Source of the DNA: Herbaspirillum sp. meg3
Lineage (GTDB): Bacteria; Pseudomonadota; Gammaproteobacteria; Burkholderiales; Burkholderiaceae_D
Assembly (NCBI RefSeq): GCF_002257565.1
Contig: NZ_CP022736.1
Coordinates: forward strand, 3,720,001 to 3,784,000
Direction of reading: 5' to 3'
Length of the DNA stretch: 64,000 bases
Of this stretch, positions 45,322 to 53,795 are shown piece after piece. Made by a program: the position numbers and the translations under genes. Under the pieces are notes generated by a model, which had not been told where the DNA came from, made no database searches, and saw only the letters and a program-made list of their open reading frames with translations. Every line of letters begins with the position of its first letter. Position 1 is the first letter of the stretch.

Positions 45322-46956
45322 TCAAACAAACTTGCCGATACGGCCAACCACAGCCTCGCGCACCGATCCGCTGGTGATAAAAGAATGCGCCACCTGAATA
45401 TCGTTGTGGAACCAGCGATCGCCGTCCAGACATGCCGGGATCTGCTTGCGGATCTCTTCATACGCCGCCTGCGTGCCCTCGCCCAGCACGAAATCCTTGA
45501 GCAGTTCTTCCGTCATGGTCAGGCCTTGTGCCGCCAGCAGCATCTCCACACCGACGATGTATTGCGTGTTGGCGACGACAGTGGCGGCCTTGCGCGCGCA
45601 CCAGGTCGAGTTGGAGATGTGATCTTCGCTGTTGCCCTTGGACGGGATGCTGTCGACGCTGCCCGGCATGGACAGCGTGCGGTTTTCCATCACGAGGGAA
45701 CTCATCGAGCACTGCACCACCGGATAACCGGTGTTGACACCACGCACGCCGCTCATCAGGTTGCGCGGCAAGCCCCACGACAGGGTCGGGTCGATCAGAC
45801 GCGCGATACGGCGTTCGCAGATGCTGCCCAGATCAGTGATGGTCATGGCGAGCAAGTCCATCGCCTGCGCCAGATACTGGCCGTGGAAGTTACCGCCGGA
45901 GATGATTTCAAAACCGCCGCCTTCCTTGTCAAAGATCAGGGGGTTGTCGGTGGCGGAATTGATTTCCTTGTCGACGATGGTGTCGATGTAGTCCAGCGCG
46001 TCAAACACCGGGCCGTAGACTTGCGGTGCACAGCGCAGCGAGTAGACGTCCTGGATGCGCGACGAATACGGAATATCGGTACGACGCAGTTCATCCGGCA
46101 ATTGCACCGAACGCGCTTCGTGGGTCGTGCGGGTGGAGCCTTTGAGCAAGGTGCGGACAACCGCCGCTGTCTTGATCTGACCGGCGTGCGGACGCGCTTG
46201 CTGGATGCGTGGATCGAAGGCGGACATCTCTGCACGCATGGCTTCCAGCGTCAGGCCCAGCGATACGCAGGCGTCGGTCAGCAGGTTGCGCGAATCGTGT
46301 GCCGCCAGCACGGCCACGGCCAGCGAAGCGGTGCAACCATTGATCAGCGCAGAAGCATCCTTGGCTTTGAGATCAAACTTGACCGGGCCGATGTCGGCCT
46401 TGGTGATCGCTTCCGGCGCGCTCATGCGCTTACCCTGGTACATCACTTCGGCTTCGTCGAAACCGACGATGGCTGCAGCCAGATAGGCTAGCGGCGCCAG
46501 ATCGCCGGAAGCGCCGACCGAACCTTTCTGCGGCATGATGGGGTGAATACCGGCATTGATGAAGGCCAGAAGGCGATCGACCACTTCCACGCGCGGCGCG
46601 GAGTAATTGCTGGCGAAGGCATTGGCGCGCAACAGCATGGTGGCGCGGCTGACTTCTTCCGAGAACGGCTCGCCGATGCCGGCGCTGTGGGCCTTGATCA
46701 GCTGGGTCTGAAACAGCTCGATATGTTCAACCTTGATGCGGGTGTCTTTGAGCAAACCGACACCGGTGTTGAAACTGTACATCATGGGCGCTTCATCGTG
46801 CATCCAGGTGGATTCGATGAAGTCGCGGCTTTGCTTCAGCGCGGCGCGGGAGGAATCCGCCAAGGCGACTTTGGCATAGGTGCCGTTCTTTGCGCGTGCA
46901 ACGCTGACAACTTGCTCCGCGTTGAGGTTAAAACCGTCGATGGTGATGGTGGTCAT
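45322..46956 (-). CDS. MIO-dependent ammonia-lyase, histidine ammonia-lyase-like
   Basis: A 544-residue member of the histidine/phenylalanine ammonia-lyase family, which removes ammonia from an amino acid using a self-made MIO cofactor. The Ala-Ser-Gly triad is at 149-151 in GSVGASGDLAPLAY. Y60, N206, Y305, R308 and F357 match catalytic positions. H90 (IKAHSAG) and E444 (GNSEDH) are the residues found in histidine lyases rather than phenylalanine/tyrosine lyases. Unlike HutH it has YSFNTG and NSEDH variants and no hut genes nearby. It follows puuD by 81 bases on the same strand, so it may act in purine breakdown or on an imidazole-type substrate. True substrate unknown. The start at 46956 fits the family. 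Confidence 0.85.
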   Translation of the reverse strand: MTTITIDGFNLNAEQVVSVARAKNGTYAKVALADSSRAALKQSRDFIESTWMHDEAPMMYSFNTGVGLLKDTRIKVEHIELFQTQLIKAHSAGIGEPFSEEVSRATMLLRANAFASNYSAPRVEVVDRLLAFINAGIHPIMPQKGSVGASGDLAPLAYLAAAIVGFDEAEVMYQGKRMSAPEAITKADIGPVKFDLKAKDASALINGCTASLAVAVLAAHDSRNLLTDACVSLGLTLEAMRAEMSAFDPRIQQARPHAGQIKTAAVVRTLLKGSTRTTHEARSVQLPDELRRTDIPYSSRIQDVYSLRCAPQVYGPVFDALDYIDTIVDKEINSATDNPLIFDKEGGGFEIISGGNFHGQYLAQAMDLLAMTITDLGSICERRIARLIDPTLSWGLPRNLMSGVRGVNTGYPVVQCSMSSLVMENRTLSMPGSVDSIPSKGNSEDHISNSTWCARKAATVVANTQYIVGVEMLLAAQGLTMTEELLKDFVLGEGTQAAYEEIRKQIPACLDGDRWFHNDIQVAHSFITSGSVREAVVGRIGKFV

Positions 46957-47037
46957 TGGATTTCCTTGTCTTTCTTTGTCAGTCAGGAACGCCTGCACAG
47001 AGGCAGGCGCTTCTCCTGTCGATACATGAACGGCGGA

Positions 47038-48318
47038 TTACTTCGCACCGGCTTCAAACCAGGCGCCGATCAAGGCGCGCTCTTCATCGGTCATGTGCGT
47101 CATGTTGGCCAGCGGCATGTCCTTGGTCTGGACTGCGCGCTGGTAAACCTTCGCAGCGTGCTGGCGGATCAGCTCAGGCGTCTGCAGCATCATGCCTGCC
47201 GGCGCAGTGGCGAAACCGGCTTGCGTCGGTTGCGCCGAGTGGCAGCTGGCGCAACGTTGCGTGATCACTTCCTGCACGCGGGCAAAGTCTACGCCGCTTG
47301 CGGCAGCGGCGACAGGTACAGTTGTGGAGGTAGTTGCCGTTACGCTTGCAGTGTCAGCGGAGGCGGCCGAGCTGGCAGGAGCGACCTTCGGCAGCGGCTT
47401 CGGTGCGATCGCAATCGCCACAGCCAGCAACAATGCACAACCGGCAATCGGGAAGCCGATCGAGACCTTGCCGGCATGACGCAGGTTGAAGAAGTGACGG
47501 ATCAGCACGCCGGCAGCCATGATCGCAGCCAGCACCAGCCAGCTGTACGCGTGGGTGTAGGTCATCGCGTAGTGGTTGCTGATCATGATGAACAGAATCG
47601 GCAGCGTGAAATAGTTGTTGTGCACGCTGCGCTGCTTGCCCTTCTTGCCATAGATGGGATCAGGCGACTTGCCTTGCTTCATGGCTTCCACCAGCTTGCG
47701 CTGACCGGGAATGATGACCATCAGCACGTTGCCGACCATGATGGTGCCGATCATGGCGCCGACGTGGATGTAGGCAGCACGACCGCTCAACAGGTGCGTC
47801 AGCATGTAGGCTACGGCGACGATGAAGAGGAACATCACCAGGCCGAGCAAGCCTTCACGTTTGCCCAGCGGGGATTTGCACAGCAGGTCATAGACGATCC
47901 AGCCGACCAGCAAGGTGCCGAGGCCGACACCGACCGATTGCAGACCGGAGAGATCGGCGACCGACTTGTCGACCATCATGGCCGAGGCGTTGAAGTAGTA
48001 GACGATGAACAGCATCGCGAAACCGGTGATCCAGGTGGCATAGGCTTCCCACTTGAACCAGTGCAGTTCTTCCGGCAATTCGGAAGGCGCGACGAGATAC
48101 TTCTGCGGGTTGTAGAACCCACCACCGTGCACGGCCCACAACTCACCGGACACGCCCTTCTTGGCCAGGTCGCTGCCTGGCTTCGGAGGACGGATGGAGT
48201 TATCCAGCCAGACGAAATAAAACGATGCGCCGATCCACGCAATCCCGGTGATCAAGTGCAGCCAGCGCACCAGCAGATTGAGCCACTCCACGCCATACGA
48301 TACGAACAATGCTTCCAT
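47038..48318 (-). CDS. puuD: Membrane-bound urate hydroxylase PuuD with C-terminal cytochrome c
   Basis: A 426-residue inner-membrane urate oxidase that forms 5-hydroxyisourate. Residues 1-310 carry about eight helices (VRWLHLITGIAWIGASFYFVWLD; conserved HNNYFTLPILFIMISNHY). A flexible Ala/Thr/Ser-rich linker (about 315-345) leads to a single-heme cytochrome c with CASCH at 356-360 and a likely axial Met in KDMPLANM (about 401). Electrons therefore pass to the respiratory chain instead of oxygen directly. First gene of a puuD-ammonia-lyase unit, divergent from a LysR gene. An upstream extension to 48558 is rejected. Confidence 0.93.
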   Translation of the reverse strand: MEALFVSYGVEWLNLLVRWLHLITGIAWIGASFYFVWLDNSIRPPKPGSDLAKKGVSGELWAVHGGGFYNPQKYLVAPSELPEELHWFKWEAYATWITGFAMLFIVYYFNASAMMVDKSVADLSGLQSVGVGLGTLLVGWIVYDLLCKSPLGKREGLLGLVMFLFIVAVAYMLTHLLSGRAAYIHVGAMIGTIMVGNVLMVIIPGQRKLVEAMKQGKSPDPIYGKKGKQRSVHNNYFTLPILFIMISNHYAMTYTHAYSWLVLAAIMAAGVLIRHFFNLRHAGKVSIGFPIAGCALLLAVAIAIAPKPLPKVAPASSAASADTASVTATTSTTVPVAAAASGVDFARVQEVITQRCASCHSAQPTQAGFATAPAGMMLQTPELIRQHAAKVYQRAVQTKDMPLANMTHMTDEERALIGAWFEAGAK

Positions 48319-48816
48319 GTCTTCCCCACGTTTGTTCCTCACCTGCCACTGCGGGCACTTCAGATGAGCGAGGCCGGGCCTCAAATCACAAAACGGTCGA
48401 TCCGCATCGGGTTCGCTTGAAAACGAACCCGATCCGGATAAATAAGAAGACTTGCGCAGAGCGTCTCCTGCCTCTGCGTAAATCCTCGTTACCTGCTGCC
48501 GCGACGACCTTGATGGCGATTGCCATCTGTTATTTTTTCTCAGTCGCGGCCTGCGCACACGGAAGGGGGCGACTGGGATGGTGGAACGATAAACGTGTTG
48601 GGCTTTTAAAACATTGCCATCAGCTTATATTTGACATACGCATATTCATATACAACAATGGTCGCGTTATGTGGGAACCTCTATCACTCAAAAAATATAA
48701 TAACTAGAGTAGAGACCAACATACATCAACAAGTGTGGCCACCCTCCACGGGTAAGAAGGCTGTTCAGCGCGCCCTGCGCAAACGCCCGCCTCGCGTTAC
48801 CAGTTACCCGGAGACA
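48319..48816. other. Divergent regulatory region between puuD and LysR gene
   Basis: About 500 bases with no supported gene. The right part is AT-rich and holds GCTTATATTTGACATAC (48623-48639), whose pattern recurs upstream of the permease gene (49784-49799). This makes it a candidate site for the adjacent LysR regulator or a promoter. No repeat element is present. Confidence 0.5.
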
Positions 48817-49755
48817 ATGATGTCCAGGCTGCCAGACCATCTCGATATTCACCTGATTCGCATCCTCTATCTGTTGCTGTGCGAAAAGAACGTTTCGCGC
48901 GTGGCGCTGAAACTTAACCAGCCGCAACCGTCGATCTCGGCATCGCTGCGCAAACTGCGCGAGCTCACCGGCGATCCCTTGCTGGTGCGCGGCGCACGCG
49001 GCATGGTGCCGACCCAGCACGGCGAAAGCCTGCTGAAACCGGCCAAGCGCATCCTGGAAGAAACCGAGCGCCTGTTCGTGCCCAAGACCGCCTTCGTCCC
49101 GCAGGAAGAAGCGCGCACCTTCCACATCGCCGCGCCGGATTACATGAACACGCCCTTCTTCACCGAAGTCATCGCCCGCCTGCGCCGCGAATCGCCCAAG
49201 AGCCACATCGTCATCCATGCGCTCGGACCGGAGACCGACTACGTGCGCCTGTTGTCGGACGGCGAACTCGACCTCGTCATCGCCAACTGGGACGAACCGC
49301 CGCCACATCTGCATCTGTCCAAACTGTTCGACGACCCCATCGTGTGCCTGATGCGCTCGGATTGCGCCTACGCCAAGCGCACCGCCAAGGATGCGATGAC
49401 GATAGAGGATTATCTGAGCCTGCCGCATGCGGCGCCGTCGCAGATCTTGCCGGGCTATCACGGCACCATCGACAGCTTCCTTGAAAAGCAGAATCTGCAC
49501 CGCAACGTCGTGGTCGAGTCGGCGCATTTCCGCATGCTGCCTTACATGGTGGCGCAGACCGATCTGGTGCTGACCGCCGGCCAGCAGTTCGCCAGCTTCT
49601 ATGAAAAGACCTTGTCGCTGAAAAGTTATAGTGTGCCGATCAAGTTTCCACCGCTGCGCTTTTATCAGTTGTGGCACGAGCGCGTGCATCAGGCGACCGA
49701 GCATAAATGGCTGCGCGCGCAGGTGAGCGCTGCCGCCAAGATGCTTGCCAACTAA
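48817..49755 (+). CDS. LysR-family regulator of the purine gene region
   Basis: A 312-residue LysR regulator: winged helix at about 6-65 (LDIHLIRILYLLLCEKNVSRVALKLNQPQPSISASLRKLRE) and an effector domain from about 95. The start is the ATG pair at 48817/48820; the long upstream extension is not coding. It is placed between divergent puuD and the downstream permease, so it is the natural candidate regulator for both, with urate, xanthine or a breakdown product as effector. That is an inference from position. Confidence 0.88.
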   Translation: MMSRLPDHLDIHLIRILYLLLCEKNVSRVALKLNQPQPSISASLRKLRELTGDPLLVRGARGMVPTQHGESLLKPAKRILEETERLFVPKTAFVPQEEARTFHIAAPDYMNTPFFTEVIARLRRESPKSHIVIHALGPETDYVRLLSDGELDLVIANWDEPPPHLHLSKLFDDPIVCLMRSDCAYAKRTAKDAMTIEDYLSLPHAAPSQILPGYHGTIDSFLEKQNLHRNVVVESAHFRMLPYMVAQTDLVLTAGQQFASFYEKTLSLKSYSVPIKFPPLRFYQLWHERVHQATEHKWLRAQVSAAAKMLAN

Positions 49756-49783
49756 GGCTTTGCGGCAACATTCTCGTCACTAC

Positions 49784-49799
49784 GCTTATATCCACATAC
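49784..49799. promoter_or_regulatory. Candidate shared regulatory motif upstream of the purine permease
   Basis: GCTTATATCCACATAC resembles GCTTATATTTGACATAC in the puuD/LysR gap, and a third partial match GCTTATATATTGA starts at 49819. They could be binding sites for one regulator or just AT-rich promoter elements. Confidence 0.3.
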
Positions 49800-49979
49800 A
49801 GAAAACGAGTATTGGCCGGCTTATATATTGAACTGGGTGATTTACTTTAGTATCGGCCCACAAGCCTGTACGAAGGATCTTGCTCAGAATCTGCACCCTT
49901 CTGCAAGGACTTGACGAGAGGCCGCAGCAAGCTGCATCCAGCTTGCGACGGCCTCCATATAAAAAACTTGGAGACAGCC

Positions 49980-51383
49980 ATGACAACCGAAAGCCCTCAG
50001 GGTCACCCGGTAGACGAAAGACTACCGATACTCAAACTCGCCGCGTTGGGCATGCAGCACGTACTCGTGATGTATGCCGGCGCTATCGCAGTACCGCTGA
50101 TCGTGGGCGGTGCCCTAAACCTGCCAAAATCTGAAATTGCCTACCTGATCAGCGCCGACCTGTTCTGCTGCGGCCTGGTCACCATCATTCAAAGCCTCGG
50201 TATCTGGAAGTTCGGCATCCGCATGCCGGTCATGATGGGCGTCACCTTCGCCGCCGTCGGACCGATGGTCGCCATGGCCAACAATCCTTCACTGAGCATC
50301 CTTCATATTTACGGGGCCGTCATCGCGGCAGGGATATTCTGTATCCTGGCATCGCCCTACATGAGCAAGCTCATGCGCTATTTCCCGCCGGTGGTCACCG
50401 GTACCGTGATCACGGTCATCGGCGTATCGCTGATGGGCGTGGGCATCAACTGGGCCGCAGGCGGACAACCCATCATCGGCAAACTGGTCGACGGCGTCTT
50501 CGTCAAGATTCCCAACCCCGACTACGGCTCGCCGCTCAGCCTCGCCATCGCCGCCATCGTCCTCGTCTCCATCCTTCTCATCACCAAATACGTCAAAGGC
50601 TTCATCGCCAATATCTCGGTGCTGATGGGCATGATCGTCGGCTTCGTCATCGCCTTGTCGCTCGGCAAGATCAGCTTCGACGGCCTCGGTGCGGCAGAAT
50701 GGTTTGCGGTGATCAAGCCGTTCCACTACGGCTGGCCGCAGTTTGACGCCGGCTCCATCATCAGCATGTGCCTCGTCATGATCGTTACCATGATTGAATC
50801 GACCGGCATGTTCATGGCGCTGGGCGACATCGTCGAGAAAAAAGTCGACGACAAGACGCTGGCCCGCGGTCTGCGCGTGGACGGTCTGGGCACGGTGATC
50901 GGCGGGGTTTTCAATACCTTCCCCTACACCTCGTTCTCGCAAAACGTCGGTCTGGTGGGCGTTACCGGCATTCGCAGCCGCTATGTCTGCGTGGCCGCCG
51001 GCGTGATTCTGGCGGCGTTCGGCCTGTTCCCCAAAATGGCGCACGTGGCCGCTTCCATCCCGCAATTTGTGCTGGGAGGCGCAGGCATCGTGATGTTCGG
51101 CATGGTGGCCGCAACCGGGATCAAAATCCTGGCCAAGGTCGACTTCAACACCAACCGCAACAACCTGTTCATCGTTGCCATCAGCATCGGCGTCGGCATG
51201 ATCCCGATTGTCGCGCCGACCTTCTTTGACAAAATGCCCGGCTTCTTGTCCACTATCTTCCATAGTGGCATATTGCTTGCATCAACCATGGCAGTGGTGC
51301 TGAACGTATTCTTCAACGGGCGCGGCAGCGATGAAGAAGTTGCCAACTATGCGCTGGCAGCCGCACAGAGTTCGGATCATTAG
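49980..51383 (+). CDS. NCS2-family purine (xanthine/urate) permease
   Basis: A 467-residue inner-membrane symporter with about 14 helices of the nucleobase:cation symporter-2 family. Family blocks include LGMQHVLVMYAGAIAVPLIVGGAL at the N terminus, PPVVTGTVITVIGVSLMGVGINWAAGG, and FNTFPYTSFSQNVGLVGVTGIRSR, which carries substrate-binding residues. Context with puuD, the allantoate enzyme and 8-oxoguanine deaminase favours xanthine or urate over uracil. GGAGA precedes the ATG at 49980. It likely shares an operon or regulon with the fusion gene 136 bases downstream. Confidence 0.92.
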   Translation: MTTESPQGHPVDERLPILKLAALGMQHVLVMYAGAIAVPLIVGGALNLPKSEIAYLISADLFCCGLVTIIQSLGIWKFGIRMPVMMGVTFAAVGPMVAMANNPSLSILHIYGAVIAAGIFCILASPYMSKLMRYFPPVVTGTVITVIGVSLMGVGINWAAGGQPIIGKLVDGVFVKIPNPDYGSPLSLAIAAIVLVSILLITKYVKGFIANISVLMGMIVGFVIALSLGKISFDGLGAAEWFAVIKPFHYGWPQFDAGSIISMCLVMIVTMIESTGMFMALGDIVEKKVDDKTLARGLRVDGLGTVIGGVFNTFPYTSFSQNVGLVGVTGIRSRYVCVAAGVILAAFGLFPKMAHVAASIPQFVLGGAGIVMFGMVAATGIKILAKVDFNTNRNNLFIVAISIGVGMIPIVAPTFFDKMPGFLSTIFHSGILLASTMAVVLNVFFNGRGSDEEVANYALAAAQSSDH

Positions 51384-51519
51384 GATTTAAGCAGACAGCA
51401 GACCATGGCGAGTCCCGCTCGCCGGCAGTATTCTTGCAGCATGACAGAACGGCGGGACCGTCCTGCCAACATAGTCAGAACAGAAGCAATCGTAAGCAAA
51501 CTACGCAACAGGTATCAGG

Positions 51520-53289
51520 ATGACCACACTAGAACAATTGAACAGCAGCGCCGCACATGACGTCCCGGCTTTCGTCAAGACCCTGCACGGGATTTACGAG
51601 CACTCGCCATGGATTCCGGAACGGGCAGCCAAGCTCGGCCCTTTCGCCAACATCACGGCCCTGAAGCAAGCGCTGCAAGGCGTGGTCACCAGTGCTGAGC
51701 GTGCAGAACAGCTCGGCCTCATCCGCGCCCACCCGGAACTCGCAGGCAAGGCCGCCATCGCCGGCGAACTGACTGCCGAGTCCACCGGCGAGCAAGCCAA
51801 GGCCGGCCTGAACCTGTGCACGCCGGAAGAATTCGCCACGCTGCAAAAGCTCAACGGCGACTACAACGCCAAGTTCGGCTTCCCCTTCATCCTCGCGGTC
51901 AAGGGCGCCACCGGCAAAGGCCTGACGCGTCAGCAGATCATCGCCACCTTCACCCGCCGCCTGCGCAACCAGCCGGAAGACGAACTGCGCGAAGCGCTGC
52001 GTCAGATCGGCCGCATTGCAGAAATGCGCATCAACGACCTGCTCGGCACCACCCCGGCCATCGGCGCCACCATCATGGAATGGGCCGAAGAAATCGGCGC
52101 CTGGAGCGAAGACGAAGGCGCGCTGACCTGCACCTACATGACCGACGCCCATCGCCGCACCGCCGACCAGATCGCGCACTGGATGCGCGAAGCCGGCATG
52201 CACGCCCACATCGACGCAGTCGGCAACGTGGTCGGCCGCTACCTCTCGACCGACCCGCAAGCCAAGACATTAATGACCGGTTCTCACTATGACACGGTGC
52301 GCAACGGCGGCAAATACGACGGCCGCGAAGGCATCCTGCTACCGATCGCCATCGTCAAGCATATGCATGAAAGAGGCGAAACCCTGCCCTTCCATTTTGA
52401 AATTGTCGCGTTCTCGGAAGAAGAAGGCGTACGCTTCAAAAGCACCTTCCTCGGCAGCAAAGCCATCATCGGCCAGTTCGACCTCAACCTGCTCGACCTC
52501 ACCGACCGCGACGGCATCACTATGCGAGAAGTACTCACGCAAGCCGGCCACGACGTCACCGCGATTCCCAAGATTGCACGCGATCCATCCGACCTGCTCG
52601 GCTACGTTGAAGTCCACATCGAGCAAGGCCCGGTCTTGCTCAACCGCGACCTGCCGGTCGGCATCGTCACCTCGATTGCCGGCAGCTCGCGTCACCTGGT
52701 GCATCTCAAAGGCGTCGCCAGCCACGCCGGCACCACACCGATGAACATGCGCAAAGATGCGGCGGCAACCGCCGCAGAAATCATCCTCTACGTCGAGCAA
52801 CGCTGCAGCCAGGACCAGCACGCCTCGCTAGTCGGCACCGTCGGCCAGTTGCAAGTACCCAACGGCTCCACCAATGTCATCCCCGGCGCCTGCACATTGT
52901 CGCTAGACATCCGCGCCGCCCGAGACGACATACGTGATGCTGCGGTCGCCGACGTGATCAAGAAGATCGAAGAAATCTGCCAACGCCGCAGCGTCGACGT
53001 CACCTTGGAAAAAACCGTGGCAGCCCCCGCGGCACCGTGCGCCAACTGGCTCATGCACCAACTCGCCGCCGCCACCGAACGCGCCGGCGTCAAACCATTT
53101 GAACTGGCATCCGGCGCAGGCCACGACGCCATGACCATCGCCAAGATGACCGACGTCGCCATGTTGTTCACACGTTGCGGCAACGGCGGCATCAGCCACA
53201 ATCCGCTCGAAACAATGACGGCGGATGACGCCGAAGTGTCGGCGCAAATCCTGCTGGATTTCTTGCGGAATTTTAAAGCGAAGGTTTAG
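51520..53289 (+). CDS. Bifunctional OHCU decarboxylase / allantoate amidohydrolase
   Basis: A 589-residue fusion. Residues 1 to about 170 are 2-oxo-4-hydroxy-4-carboxy-5-ureidoimidazoline decarboxylase, giving S-allantoin (LIRAHPELAGKAAIAGELTAES, FGFPFILAVKGATG, with His in AHPEL as catalytic candidate). Residues from about 180 are a zinc-dependent M20-type amidohydrolase acting on allantoate (MTGSHYDTVRNGGKYDG, EEGVRFKSTFLGSKAI, HIEQGPVL, SGAGHDAM). The intermediate step, allantoinase, is not encoded between or near them. RBS CAGGT is weak. Ends before repeat copy C. Confidence 0.93.
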   Translation: MTTLEQLNSSAAHDVPAFVKTLHGIYEHSPWIPERAAKLGPFANITALKQALQGVVTSAERAEQLGLIRAHPELAGKAAIAGELTAESTGEQAKAGLNLCTPEEFATLQKLNGDYNAKFGFPFILAVKGATGKGLTRQQIIATFTRRLRNQPEDELREALRQIGRIAEMRINDLLGTTPAIGATIMEWAEEIGAWSEDEGALTCTYMTDAHRRTADQIAHWMREAGMHAHIDAVGNVVGRYLSTDPQAKTLMTGSHYDTVRNGGKYDGREGILLPIAIVKHMHERGETLPFHFEIVAFSEEEGVRFKSTFLGSKAIIGQFDLNLLDLTDRDGITMREVLTQAGHDVTAIPKIARDPSDLLGYVEVHIEQGPVLLNRDLPVGIVTSIAGSSRHLVHLKGVASHAGTTPMNMRKDAAATAAEIILYVEQRCSQDQHASLVGTVGQLQVPNGSTNVIPGACTLSLDIRAARDDIRDAAVADVIKKIEEICQRRSVDVTLEKTVAAPAAPCANWLMHQLAAATERAGVKPFELASGAGHDAMTIAKMTDVAMLFTRCGNGGISHNPLETMTADDAEVSAQILLDFLRNFKAKV

Positions 53290-53325
53290 GCCAGTAGAAG
53301 CAGCAAACGTCGTGACGACACTGGG

Positions 53326-53343
53326 TCCCAGCGTTCGCTGGGA
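53326..53343. repeat. 18-bp palindromic repeat, perfect copy
   Basis: TCCCAGCGTTCGCTGGGA with flanks ACTGGG and CGACAG. It lies 37 bases after the amidohydrolase fusion and 38 bases before repeat copy C. Confidence 0.75.
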
Positions 53344-53380
53344 CGACAGAGTAAACAGTTACCGCAAAATGCAGCAAGCA

Positions 53381-53653
53381 CGATGCCGAAGGCGAGCCCC
53401 CGGCAAAGCGAAGCGAGCCGGTCTCGAAGTCCGCTTGAGAGTAGCCGGTGACGGCAGGTGCAAATCGGAAAAAGAAGGGAAAAATGTCTGAGCGCAGCGA
53501 GTTGTTTTCCCTTCCCGATTTGCGCTTGTCGGCGCCGGGAACCCCCGAAGGGGGCTACGAACTTGCGGTCGCCTTCTTTTGCTTACTTTTCTTGGCGAAG
53601 CAAGAAAAGTGAGCGGCTGCCGGGCCGCCCCCGGCTAGGTTGATCGAAGAAAG
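53381..53653 (+). repeat. Structured intergenic repeat, copy C (full length)
   Basis: A plus-oriented copy nearly identical to copy B over long stretches. Stem 1 pairs 53453-53468 with 53515-53530. Its right arm differs from copy B at three positions (GCGCTTGTC for GTGCCTGCC) but all changes are tolerated as G-C or G-T pairs. Hairpin 2 is one pair longer (CCCCCGAAGGGGG). Unlike copies A and B it lies between two genes in the same direction, in the 506-base gap before the 8-oxoguanine deaminase gene. The last 140 bases of the gap are AT-rich and hold no gene. Confidence 0.88.
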
Positions 53654-53795
53654 AACAGTATCAGCAACACAGCAAAAAAGAACCAAAGCACCAATCAACA
53701 AAACCAGGCAAAGCGTTAATAGGGTTTAAAAGGGACTCCACTATCACCGGCGCCGCATCAACACCCAACACCAAACACAATCCAGCGAGTCCCCA

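Noticed and set aside
45322..46956. Ergothionase (ergothioneine lyase) as identity of the MIO enzyme
   Set aside because: The lysine I recall as diagnostic for ergothionase is not seen at the corresponding region (GVNTGYPVVQC); residues look histidine-lyase-like. Not excluded by experiment.
46543..48420. 625-codon open frame antisense to puuD and the ammonia-lyase gene
   Set aside because: Low-complexity His/Asp/Gln-rich shadow of two well-supported genes.
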